The translations under genes and the position numbers were made by a program. Below the pieces are notes generated by a model, which had not been told where the DNA came from, searched no databases, and saw only the letters and a list, made by a program, of their open reading frames with translations. Shown in pieces: positions 1 to 7,568 of a stretch of DNA of 32,237 nucleotides. The stretch spans positions 1 to 32,237 of the forward strand of contig RFHT01000267.1 of NCBI GenBank assembly GCA_003696835.1, read 5' to 3'. This DNA comes from Bacteroidota bacterium (GTDB lineage: Bacteria; Bacteroidota; Bacteroidia; J057). How positions within the stretch are numbered: the first letter of the stretch is position 1; each line of letters opens with the position of its first letter.

Positions 1-840
1 CAGCACAGGGTCTGGCTCATGGGCGTCGTGCACCAGTATGTCGTCTTCAGTAATGCCGTTTTCTCCCAGGGTAACCACCTCCAGTTTCAGCCCGTTGAGC
101 CGTATGCCTTTGTTTTTTTCTTTGCCAAAGATCATGGGTTGGCCGTGCTCGAGGTGGAGCTGGGTATCATCCTGGTGAGCGCGGTCTGTAATGTGGCCAA
201 ATGCATTGTCGTTAAAGATGACGCAATTTTGCAGCACTTCAATCAGGGAAGTTCCCTTGTGCTTAGAGGAGTCCACAAAAATTTGGGTCATGAGTTTGGG
301 ATTGGCGTCTATGGTGCGGGCAAAAAAGGTGGCCTGTGCACCCAGCGCCAGTTCACCAGCCACAAATGGCCGGTCCAGGGCCCCATAGGGAGTGGACTTG
401 GTGATTTGTCCCTGCCGGGAAGTAGGAGAATATTGGCCCTTGGTGAGGCCGTATATTTCATTGTTAAACAAAATGACGTTTACATTGACGTTGCGGCGCA
501 GCAGATGAATAAAATGGTTGCCTCCAATAGCCAGGCTGTCGCCATCACCGGTAATGATCCACACATCCAGCTCAGGGTTGCTGAGCTTGGTACCGGTAGC
601 TACAGCAGGGGCCCGCCCGTGTATGGTGTGAAAGCCATAGGTATCCATGTAATAGGGAAAACGTGCCGCACAGCCGATGCCGGAGATAAACACAAAATCT
701 TCTTTCTTTTTCCCCAACTGAGGCAGGGCATTTCTCACGGCATTGAGGATGGCGTAGTCGCCGCATCCCGGGCACCAGCGTACAGTTTGGTCGCTGGTAA
801 AGTCTTTTCGGGTGAGAGGAGGAACGATATGCTGAGACAT
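1..840 (-). CDS. korB: 2-oxoacid:ferredoxin oxidoreductase beta subunit (KorB), 3' partial
   Basis: This is the thiamine-diphosphate subunit of a 2-oxoacid:ferredoxin oxidoreductase, most likely for 2-oxoglutarate to succinyl-CoA with electrons passed to ferredoxin. I translated the minus strand from the ATG at 840; the frame stays open for 280 codons to the window edge, so the C-terminus is missing. Visible motifs are WCPGCGDYAIL near residue 22 (the conserved CPGCG), the TPP/Mg motif ITGDGDSLAIGGNH near residue 95, and NNEIYGLTKGQYSPTS near residue 126. The start lies 12 bases after the korA stop, so the two genes are surely co-transcribed and their products form one enzyme. Pyruvate or branched-chain 2-oxoacid specificity cannot be excluded from sequence alone, but this two-subunit arrangement is typical of KorAB in Bacteroidota. 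Confidence 0.93.
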   Translation of the reverse strand, partial: MSQHIVPPLTRKDFTSDQTVRWCPGCGDYAILNAVRNALPQLGKKKEDFVFISGIGCAARFPYYMDTYGFHTIHGRAPAVATGTKLSNPELDVWIITGDGDSLAIGGNHFIHLLRRNVNVNVILFNNEIYGLTKGQYSPTSRQGQITKSTPYGALDRPFVAGELALGAQATFFARTIDANPKLMTQIFVDSSKHKGTSLIEVLQNCVIFNDNAFGHITDRAHQDDTQLHLEHGQPMIFGKEKNKGIRLNGLKLEVVTLGENGITEDDILVHDAHEPDPVL

Positions 841-852
841 GATATTTGGCTG

Positions 853-2697
853 TTAAAGATGGTTGAGAATGGCAGTTTTGAGTTCCGACACAGTAAAGGG
901 AAGTCCCTGTACTTTGTTGTATTGCTCGAAGGTATATTCGGGAAACTGCATGCGGAAAATATTGACCAACTGGCCCAGGTTGAGCTCACATACGAGTATT
1001 TTGTTAAATTTTCCCAGTAACTCCCTGGTGTTCTTGGGGAAGGGGTTGAGGTAATTGAAATGGGCCAGGCTGAGGTCATTCCCCTGGGCCTGCAGCTCTT
1101 CAACGGCTGTGAGCAGGGCGCCATAAGTGCTTCCCCATCCTACCACCAGCAATTCTCCTTCATCCTTACCCACTACGCCCTGGGGAGGGATGTCATGGGC
1201 TACCCGGGCTACTTTTTCGGCCCGCAGGCGGGTCATTTCCTCGTGGTTAAGGGGGTCGTAGGAAACGTGGCCGGTAATAGCCGCTTTTTCCAGGCCACCT
1301 ATGCGGTGTTCTTTGCCCGGCATACCAGGCACTGCCCATTGGCGCGAAAGCCTGGCGGCTTCTCTGCGGTAGGGTTCATAAATTTGGCCGTTGGAATCTG
1401 CCCGGGGGTGTGGAGCATGAATGTCAGGCAGATCCGCCATCTTGGGAAACTTCCAGGGTTCAGAACCATTAGCCAGGTAAGCATCCGAAAGAAACATAAC
1501 TGGGGTCATGTGTTCAATGGAAAGGCGCACCGCTTCGAAGGCTAAATAAAAACAGCTGGCAGGTGTGTGGGGAGCCAGCACGATGGCCGGGCTTTCGCTG
1601 TTTCTGCCAAACATGGCCATGTACAGGTCGGCCTGCTCGGTTTTGGTTGGCAGCCCGGTGGAGGGCCCCCCCCGCTGAATGTCGAGCACTACCAGGGGCA
1701 GCTCTGTCATGATGGCCAGCCCAATGGCTTCTCCTTTGAGGGCTATGCCGGGCCCGGCCGAGGCGGTAATGCCGATATGGCCCGCATAGCTGGCGCCAAT
1801 GGCACTACATACGGCAGCGATTTCATCTTCGGCCTGCATGGTGATGACGCCCAGGTGTTTATGCTTTGCCAGCTCGTGTAATACATCCGAAGCCGGCGTG
1901 ATGGGGTAGGAGCCGTAAAAAAGGGTTTTGCCCAACTTTTCTCTTGCCGCCATGAGCCCCCAGGCTGTGGCTACATTGCCTGAAATGTGCCGGTAACGCC
2001 CCTTTTCCTGTCTGGCGGGCAGTATCTTATAGGCCGAAGGCAAAGCCTCAACGGTTTCGGCATAATAATAACCAGCCTCCAGGGCGCGTTTGTTGGCAGC
2101 CACAACTTCAGGGTGCTTGCCGAATTTTTGTTGCAGGGTATGAAGCGTATGCTCCATTTTACGGTCAAACAGCCAGTATATCATTCCCAGGACAAACATA
2201 TTGCGGCATCGCATCACCGACTTGTTGTCCAGGCCTGAATCTGCTAACGCTTTTTTGGTAAGTGATGAGATGGGAGCTGCAATCACCTTATACGCTTCCA
2301 GACTCCCGTCATCCAGGGGATTGGACTCGTAGCCGGCCTTGGCAATGCTGCGCTTGTCGAAGCTATCGGCATCAATAATGATGTTGCCTCCCTTGCGGAT
2401 CCACCTCATATTGCTTCGCAGGGCTGCCGGGTTCATAGCCACAAGAACATCGGCCTGGTCGCCGGGAGTAAAAATTTTGACGTGCCCGATTTGAATTTGA
2501 AATCCGGAAACGCCTTCAACCGTCCCTCTGGGGGCACGTATTTCGGCCGGAAAGTCCGGGAAGGTGGCCAGGTCATTGCCTTCCAGTGCAGCAGTGAAGG
2601 TAAATTCATTGCCCGTAAACTGCATGCCATCACCGGAGTCTCCTGCAAAACGAATCACGACCTTGTCGAGTTCGAGCGTTTGGTGGGTTTTTGACAT
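853..2697 (-). CDS. korA: 2-oxoacid:ferredoxin oxidoreductase alpha subunit with fused gamma domain (KorA)
   Basis: A 614-residue catalytic partner of KorB in the cytoplasmic, CoA-dependent oxidative decarboxylation of a 2-oxoacid (probably 2-oxoglutarate). The N-terminal ~190 residues are the gamma domain, starting with IRFAGDSGDGMQFTGN, followed by a linker and the alpha (PFOR pyrimidine-binding) domain with YPITPASDVLHEL near residue 265 and the family motif GGPSTGLPTKTEQADL. The length is normal for gamma-alpha fused KorA. The ATG at 2697 is placed directly before the gamma domain. korB follows after 12 bases. The gene is divergent from oadGAB, with 271 bases between start codons. I found no good TAnnTTTG box upstream on the minus strand. 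Confidence 0.95.
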   Translation of the reverse strand: MSKTHQTLELDKVVIRFAGDSGDGMQFTGNEFTFTAALEGNDLATFPDFPAEIRAPRGTVEGVSGFQIQIGHVKIFTPGDQADVLVAMNPAALRSNMRWIRKGGNIIIDADSFDKRSIAKAGYESNPLDDGSLEAYKVIAAPISSLTKKALADSGLDNKSVMRCRNMFVLGMIYWLFDRKMEHTLHTLQQKFGKHPEVVAANKRALEAGYYYAETVEALPSAYKILPARQEKGRYRHISGNVATAWGLMAAREKLGKTLFYGSYPITPASDVLHELAKHKHLGVITMQAEDEIAAVCSAIGASYAGHIGITASAGPGIALKGEAIGLAIMTELPLVVLDIQRGGPSTGLPTKTEQADLYMAMFGRNSESPAIVLAPHTPASCFYLAFEAVRLSIEHMTPVMFLSDAYLANGSEPWKFPKMADLPDIHAPHPRADSNGQIYEPYRREAARLSRQWAVPGMPGKEHRIGGLEKAAITGHVSYDPLNHEEMTRLRAEKVARVAHDIPPQGVVGKDEGELLVVGWGSTYGALLTAVEELQAQGNDLSLAHFNYLNPFPKNTRELLGKFNKILVCELNLGQLVNIFRMQFPEYTFEQYNKVQGLPFTVSELKTAILNHL

Positions 2698-2968
2698 AAA
2701 TCAGATGCTTGAATAACCCCAATATGAATTCTTATTACGAAAAGTAATCAAAAAGCATGAGACGAAAAAATTTCGCCTGCAAGTAAAACAAAAGTGGGGG
2801 ACTATGGCCAGAAAAACAAATATCATGAATTTTGCTTTGGGTATTAATTCCCCAAATGTCATGGAAAACGTTCGCATTCTATGAAAATCATTGACATAAG
2901 TATTGCAAATCCCTACCTTGTGGCAGACAAGGACTACACGCAGGCGACATAGATGCGCGCTAAAACGC
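2698..2968. other. divergent intergenic region between korA and oadG
   Basis: A 271-base A/T-rich spacer between the divergent korA and oadG starts. It carries one reasonable promoter candidate toward oadG (2891-2920) and a short A/T inverted repeat around 2763-2775 (CGAAA...TTTCG). Open frames that cross it look like translated non-coding sequence and resemble nothing I recognise. I see no RNA gene here. Confidence 0.6.
2891..2920 (+). promoter_or_regulatory. candidate promoter for oadGAB
   Basis: TTG at 2891-2893 is followed after 20 bases by TACCTTG at 2914-2920, one T short of the Bacteroidota -7 consensus TAnnTTTG. The same stretch also reads TTGACA-N17-TACCTT, a sigma70-like layout. 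It lies about 50 bases before the oadG start. The imperfect -7 box makes this a candidate only. Confidence 0.4.
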
Positions 2969-3295
2969 ATGTTTTTTATGCTGAACGAAAACTTTCAACT
3001 CGCATTAACGCTGCTGGCCGTGGGCATGAGTACCGTTTTTTTCATCCTGGGTATGGTGGTACTGGGCGGCCGTTTGCTTATTTTCGTTGTAAATTTCGGC
3101 GAAAAAAAGAGGCAGAAAAAGGGTATTACTCCGGCTGTTTACGGTCGTCATGTATGGGAAAACCCTCCAGAAACATCCAAAGAAAAAACGAACAATATTT
3201 CCCCCGAAAAGATTGCGGCCATCGTAGCCGCTGTGGAAATCTGGTCAGGTGGGCGCGCCCGTATTCAGCATATACGGGCACGCCCCTTTTCCTGA
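2969..3295 (+). CDS. oadG: OadG-type gamma subunit of a Na+-translocating decarboxylase
   Basis: A small 108-residue membrane subunit that holds the alpha (carboxyltransferase/biotin) and beta (Na+ channel) subunits together. It has one N-terminal membrane segment, roughly LALTLLAVGMSTVFFILGMV, then a basic charged stretch (GEKKRQKK) and a C-terminal helix reading PEKIAAIVAAVEIWSGG, as is usual for Bacteroidota OadG proteins. The start is either ATG 2969 or the in-frame ATG 2978; I chose the first. The gene is first in oadG-oadA-oadB, with 70 bases before oadA. The last ~15 codons overlap a strong inverted repeat (see 3251-3285). Confidence 0.85.
   Translation: MFFMLNENFQLALTLLAVGMSTVFFILGMVVLGGRLLIFVVNFGEKKRQKKGITPAVYGRHVWENPPETSKEKTNNISPEKIAAIVAAVEIWSGGRARIQHIRARPFS
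3251..3290 (+). terminator. terminator-like hairpin inside the 3' end of oadG
   Basis: A 14-base arm at 3251-3264 (GGGCGCGCCCGTAT) pairs with 3272-3285 with a single C/A mismatch around a 7-base loop, followed by CCTTTT. It looks like an intrinsic terminator or a processing/attenuation hairpin, but it lies inside coding sequence with the rest of the operon downstream. Function is inferred from structure only. Confidence 0.5.
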
Positions 3296-3305
3296 TCATA
3301 TCAGG
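3291..3305. repeat. short inverted repeat after oadG
   Basis: CCTGAT (3291-3296) and ATCAGG (3300-3305) form a perfect 6-base inverted repeat with a 3-base spacer immediately after the larger hairpin. It overlaps the oadG stop codon. It could be a second small stem in the oadG-oadA leader or an operator-like palindrome; nothing else identifies it. Confidence 0.4.
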
Positions 3306-3365
3306 CCATAATTCAACGCTATTCATTTCAAAAAGGACTACACCATCATCCAAACGAGATAACAA

Positions 3366-5255
3366 ATGGGAAAAACTATTCGCTTTTGTCTGGTTTACCG
3401 GGATATGTGGCAATCATCCGGCAAATACATGCCCAGGATGGACCAACTGGTCAAAGTAGCAGAGCCAATTATTGACATGGGGTGTTTTGCCCGGGTGGAA
3501 ACAAACGGAGGGGGCTTTGAACAAATCAACCTGCTGTTTGGGCAAAACCCCAATAAATCGGTCAGGGCATGGACCCGCCCCTTCCGTCAGGCAGGAATTC
3601 AAACGCAGATGCTGGAGCGTGGCCTCAATGGCATCAGAATGAGTCCGGTACCGGCCGACATCCGGCGTCTGATGTTTCAGGTCAAAAAGAAGCAAGGCAC
3701 TGATATTGCCCGTTCATTTGACGGGCTGAACGACCCCCGGAATCTGGCGCACTCCATTCGCTTTGCCAAAGAGGCAGGCATGGTTGCCCAGGCTGCCTTG
3801 TGCATTACGCATTCTGCTGTGCATACGGTGCCTTATTACATTGAGCTGGCCAGGGAACTCATCGGGATGGGAGCTGAAGAAATCTGTATCAAAGACATGG
3901 CGGGTATTGGCAGGCCGGTTTCATTGGGTAAAATGATTCGGGGTATTAAGGAACAATATCCCGAGATACTGATTCAGTACCATGGGCATTCCGCCCCGGG
4001 TTTTTCGGTGGCCTCCTCTCTGGAAGCCGCGCGCGCGGGAGCCGATATCATTGATGTGGGCATGGAGCCCCTTTCATGGGGCACGGGCCATGCCGACTTG
4101 CTCACCATTCATGCCATGCTGAAGGATGCAGGCTTTGAGCTGCCTGCTATCAACATGAAAGCCTATATGAAGGTGCGCAGTCTTACGCAGGAATTTATAG
4201 ATGATTTTCTGGGCTACTACATCAACCCCCGCAACCGCTACATGAATTCCCTGCTCATAGGACCCGGCCTGCCCGGCGGCATGATGGGCAGCCTCATGGC
4301 CGACCTGGAAAACAACCTGGCCAGCCTTAACAAATGGCTTGAAAAAAGAGGGAAATCCCCCCTCAGCCAGGATGAACTGCTCATCAAGCTGTTTCAGGAA
4401 GTGGAATACATCTGGCCCAAGATGGGCTACCCGCCTCTGGTGACGCCCTACAGCCAGTACGTAAAAAATGTGGCCCTGATGAACGTGATGCAAATGGAAA
4501 AGGGACGGGAGCGTTGGAGCATGATTGACAACAACACCTGGGACATGTTGTTGGGGAAATCCGGGCGTTTGCCCGCCCCCATAGCCGAAGAACTGAAGGA
4601 ACTGGCCATCAAGCAGGGGCGGAAGTTCTACACGGGCAATCCCCAGGACTTATACCCCGACAGCCTGGAGGTATTTCAGGAAGAAATGCACGAGAAAGGC
4701 TGGGATAGTGGGCAAGATGAGGAAGACCTGATGGAGCTTGCCATGCATCCTCAGCAGTTTCGGGCTTACAAATCGGGCAAGGCAGCCAAAGCATTTGAAG
4801 AAGACCTGGCCAGGCGAAAGCTCAGGAACAGCAACCCGCAGCCTACACCGGCCCCTCCGGGTCATGCTTCACTTCCCATGCCCAAAAAGCTAAAGGTAAG
4901 TGTCAACGGCGAACAGTTTGAGGTGGCGCTTTCCTACGAAGGAGAAGATCCCCTGCAAGAAGACAGGCCGGCACAAAGCCAGCAACACCAGCCAGAACAC
5001 AGAGACAACGGCCATGCGGGCCTACAACATATTCTGGCTCCTCTGGAGGGAAAATTTTATCTGACCAGGGAGCCGGGCGAAAAACCCCTGAAGGTGGGCG
5101 ATCAGATAAAGAAAGGCGATACGGTGGGCTATATAGAATCCATGAAGGTGGTCAATGCGATTTTTTCTGATGTGGAAGGAGAAGTAGTAGAGATCTGCTT
5201 TCAGGAGGATGAGCCGGTGCAGGAGGACGATGTACTCATAAAAGTAAAAGCATGA
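3366..5255 (+). CDS. oadA: OadA-like carboxyltransferase/biotinyl alpha subunit of a Na+-pumping decarboxylase
   Basis: A 629-residue protein with a carboxyltransferase TIM barrel (~1-270), a conserved carboxylase domain (~290-480), a Pro/Gln-rich linker and a C-terminal biotinyl domain (~555-629). The biotin lysine is K594 in ESMKVVN. Expected reaction: transfer of CO2 from oxaloacetate (or another carboxyl donor) to biotin, then decarboxylation at the beta subunit. The metal ligands are recognisable: R12-D13, K176 in CIKDMAG, and H206/H208 in YHGHS. The catalytic threonine aligns with T240. The surrounding signatures differ from the classical family: DTTLRDGHQS is replaced by CLVYRDMWQS, and the usual Asp after HxH is Ser. 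The stop overlaps the oadB start (ATGA). The substrate could therefore differ from oxaloacetate; membership in the biotin-dependent decarboxylase complex is secure. Confidence 0.88.
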   Translation: MGKTIRFCLVYRDMWQSSGKYMPRMDQLVKVAEPIIDMGCFARVETNGGGFEQINLLFGQNPNKSVRAWTRPFRQAGIQTQMLERGLNGIRMSPVPADIRRLMFQVKKKQGTDIARSFDGLNDPRNLAHSIRFAKEAGMVAQAALCITHSAVHTVPYYIELARELIGMGAEEICIKDMAGIGRPVSLGKMIRGIKEQYPEILIQYHGHSAPGFSVASSLEAARAGADIIDVGMEPLSWGTGHADLLTIHAMLKDAGFELPAINMKAYMKVRSLTQEFIDDFLGYYINPRNRYMNSLLIGPGLPGGMMGSLMADLENNLASLNKWLEKRGKSPLSQDELLIKLFQEVEYIWPKMGYPPLVTPYSQYVKNVALMNVMQMEKGRERWSMIDNNTWDMLLGKSGRLPAPIAEELKELAIKQGRKFYTGNPQDLYPDSLEVFQEEMHEKGWDSGQDEEDLMELAMHPQQFRAYKSGKAAKAFEEDLARRKLRNSNPQPTPAPPGHASLPMPKKLKVSVNGEQFEVALSYEGEDPLQEDRPAQSQQHQPEHRDNGHAGLQHILAPLEGKFYLTREPGEKPLKVGDQIKKGDTVGYIESMKVVNAIFSDVEGEVVEICFQEDEPVQEDDVLIKVKA

Positions 5256-6613
5256 AGCTGATTGAAAGTATATATGAGATGACGGCTCTGCAGGAACTCG
5301 GCCGGCATCCAACCATACTGCTGATGCTGGGCATGGCCTGTTTGTTGTTATACCTGGGTATTCACAAAAAATTTGAGCCGCTGTTGCTGGTGCCTATTGC
5401 CTTTGGGGTATTGCTGGCCAATTTTCCCGGAGGAAACATGGGGGTGATATCTGAAGATGAACTGGTGGCAAAGCTCCTGGCAGATGAGCATTTCCGGGGA
5501 ATGGTCGGTTCATACTTGCCTGGTGGACAACTGGAACAGGCTGCGCCGGATGCCGAGGGCCGAATCAGCTATGAGGCTGCCCTGGAAATGGCAGAAAACA
5601 TGGAGCCTGCAGCCAAAGAGGCTGTGATGGCAGGTACTTCTTTGCTCACCATTGCCAAAAAAGGGGGCATACTGAGTTTTTTGTACTATGCGTTGATCAA
5701 GACGGGTTTTTTGCCCCCCATTATTTTTATGGGAGTGGGAGCCCTGACCGATTTTGGCCCCATGCTGCGAAATTTGCGCCTGGCATTTTTTGGGGCTGCG
5801 GCTCAAATTGGCATTTTCGCCGTATTATTTGGGGCACTTTTTGCCGGATTTAGCATGCAGGAGGCCGCTGCCCTGGGCATTATTGGGGGTGCCGATGGGC
5901 CTACCGCAATTTACACCACCATTTTGCTTGCTCCTCACCTATTGGGGCCTATTGCCATAGCGGCCTATTCCTACATGGCCCTGGTGCCGGTGATCATTCC
6001 CTTTGTGGTAAAGTTTACCATGAACAAAGGAGAACTGGCCATTAACATGAAAAAAATGGATGAGCGTTACCCGCCGAAATTGCCCCTGAAAAATCCGCGA
6101 AAGGTGAAGCTCTTATTTCCCGTCTTACTGGGCATGCTGGTGGCACTCATGGTGCCTTCTTCTGTACCTCTGGTGGGCATGTTGCTTTTTGGCAACCTCA
6201 TCAAGGAAGCGGGCAGTATGACCGAAAGGCTCCACAGGGCTGCTTCAGGTCCTATTTTAAACGTGGCTACCATTTTTTTGGGCCTCACGGTAGGAGCTAC
6301 CATGACGGCAGATGCATTTGTCAACCCCAAAACCCTGATGATCGTCCTGGGAGGGTTTGTGGCATTTGCTATATCCATAGCCGGAGGTATTCTGGCAGTA
6401 AAAATCTACAACCTCTTTGCCCAGAAAAAGATCAACCCCCTCGTGGGGGCAACTGGTCTGAGTGCAGTGCCCATGGCCTCGCGTGTAGCCAACGAGCTGG
6501 CTCTGCGGCACGACCGCAGCAATCACATCCTGCAATATTGCATGGCCAGCAATATTTCTGGGGTAATCGGTTCGGCAGTTGCTGCCGGGGTACTCATTTC
6601 ATTTTTGAGCTGA
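5252..6613 (+). CDS. oadB: OadB-type beta subunit, Na+-translocating decarboxylase
   Basis: A 453-residue polytopic membrane protein that decarboxylates carboxybiotin and exports Na+. The family signature GGADGPTAIY is present near residue 212 (the Asp of this motif is essential in studied OadB proteins), together with LVGATGLSAVPMASRVAN and a C-terminal SGVIGSAVAAGV. About 75 polar residues are inserted between the second and third hydrophobic segments (~60-125), making it longer than short OadB proteins. The ATG at 5252 overlaps the oadA stop by 4 bases, implying translational coupling. The gene converges on the next minus-strand gene with 8 bases between stops and no obvious terminator. 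Confidence 0.93.
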   Translation: MKLIESIYEMTALQELGRHPTILLMLGMACLLLYLGIHKKFEPLLLVPIAFGVLLANFPGGNMGVISEDELVAKLLADEHFRGMVGSYLPGGQLEQAAPDAEGRISYEAALEMAENMEPAAKEAVMAGTSLLTIAKKGGILSFLYYALIKTGFLPPIIFMGVGALTDFGPMLRNLRLAFFGAAAQIGIFAVLFGALFAGFSMQEAAALGIIGGADGPTAIYTTILLAPHLLGPIAIAAYSYMALVPVIIPFVVKFTMNKGELAINMKKMDERYPPKLPLKNPRKVKLLFPVLLGMLVALMVPSSVPLVGMLLFGNLIKEAGSMTERLHRAASGPILNVATIFLGLTVGATMTADAFVNPKTLMIVLGGFVAFAISIAGGILAVKIYNLFAQKKINPLVGATGLSAVPMASRVANELALRHDRSNHILQYCMASNISGVIGSAVAAGVLISFLS

Positions 6614-6621
6614 TTGCCTGT

Positions 6622-7488
6622 TTAGCCAGCCATGACCTCCTGACAACAGTCGATGCCCTTCATGATAAAGCTTTCGGCTACTTGCTGCTGATGGGCAGGC
6701 GGATACTGGGCAAGGGTTTCGGCCTGCAACATCAGGCCTACCCAGGGAAAGGTAACCCATTGTCCGGGCCCTTCGAGATAGGGCAGGGTAGAGGTGTCGG
6801 GTTCCGGCCACATGGAGACAAAAAAGTAGGGCAGGGGATAGTCGGCATCTCCCAGTGAAAGTCCCAGGTGCAATTGGTGAAAATCGCGGGTTTCAATATT
6901 TACCTGAGTGGTCATTACACACAGGTAGTCGAGGGTTTCGGGTTTGCAGCCGGGAATTTCTGTATCGGGAAACTCTACGGCCAGGGGCCCCAGAATGAGG
7001 CTGCCGTTGTTGAAAGCAGCGCAGAAAAACTCCATGCAGTGGGGCTCGGGCAATTGGTAGCTGTCTTCGGCTGCCAGAGGAATGTAGGGCATGTCATAGG
7101 GCAGCTGAAGTTTCTTCAGGGGGCAACGGGTTTCATTGGACAGCCAGGCCAGGGCTTCAGCTTTTTTGGTGCCCTGCAGGGCCAGGCGGTTGATCACTTC
7201 ACCTTTTCTGTTGAAGCTTCTGAGTTCAAAACTGGGAAGGTGAAGCCCAATGTGGTGGGGCTGGTTGTACCCTATGGGCCTGCTGATGAGCTGTTGCTGC
7301 CCGGCCTCCCAATACAAGAATGCATGGCTGTCATCCTCCTCTTCGGGCAGAATGGCCCTGCTGAATGCCGAAACGAGCTGCACGCCTCTGTACAGCTGCT
7401 TTCTGGCCTCGCTCAGGCTTTCGGGGTCTATGAGGGTGTCAATAGGAGCCCACTGTGAGGGGCTTAAAGATAACTTAGGGGCTTGCAT
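6622..7488 (-). CDS. conserved-looking cytoplasmic protein of unknown function
   Basis: A 288-residue protein I do not recognise. It has no signal peptide and no convincing membrane segment. It is rich in Pro, Leu and aromatic residues, with a Cys-rich touch at the end (GIDCCQEV). The frame stays open upstream to 7566, but that extension is a run of Phe/Leu/Ser codons typical of translated A/T-rich spacer, so I place the start at ATG 7488 (MQAPKLSLS). It follows an NrtR-like regulator on the same strand after about 80 bases, so it could be controlled by it or co-transcribed with it. Coding is likely because composition matches neighbouring genes and the frame is long. Confidence 0.7.
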   Translation of the reverse strand: MQAPKLSLSPSQWAPIDTLIDPESLSEARKQLYRGVQLVSAFSRAILPEEEDDSHAFLYWEAGQQQLISRPIGYNQPHHIGLHLPSFELRSFNRKGEVINRLALQGTKKAEALAWLSNETRCPLKKLQLPYDMPYIPLAAEDSYQLPEPHCMEFFCAAFNNGSLILGPLAVEFPDTEIPGCKPETLDYLCVMTTQVNIETRDFHQLHLGLSLGDADYPLPYFFVSMWPEPDTSTLPYLEGPGQWVTFPWVGLMLQAETLAQYPPAHQQQVAESFIMKGIDCCQEVMAG

Positions 7489-7568
7489 CTTTAAAGCGGT
7501 TTGTTGAACGTAAAAAAGGGTACAGAATGAAAGGGAGAATATACGAAAAAAATAAAAAGACAGCAAGC

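Noticed and set aside
19-1020. Long plus-strand open frame (about 330 codons)
   Set aside because: It lies antisense to korB and the end of korA, whose motifs are unmistakable on the minus strand. The plus-strand translation resembles no protein family.
3366-3420. Possible frameshift at the start of oadA, suggested by the missing DTTLRDGHQS signature
   Set aside because: The reading frame is continuous, the R-D and Gln positions align, and the altered residues continue coherently through the barrel, so this is divergence and not damage.
2953-3459. Alternative 168-codon plus-strand frame overlapping oadG
   Set aside because: The other frame gives the OadG membrane segment and the expected operon partner. 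This one is Arg/Cys-rich, without family resemblance.
7489-7566. Upstream extension of the 6622-7488 gene starting at 7566
   Set aside because: The extra 26 residues are Phe/Leu/Ser/Cys-rich, as expected from translated A/T-rich spacer, and the start would be squeezed 2 bases after the regulator's stop.
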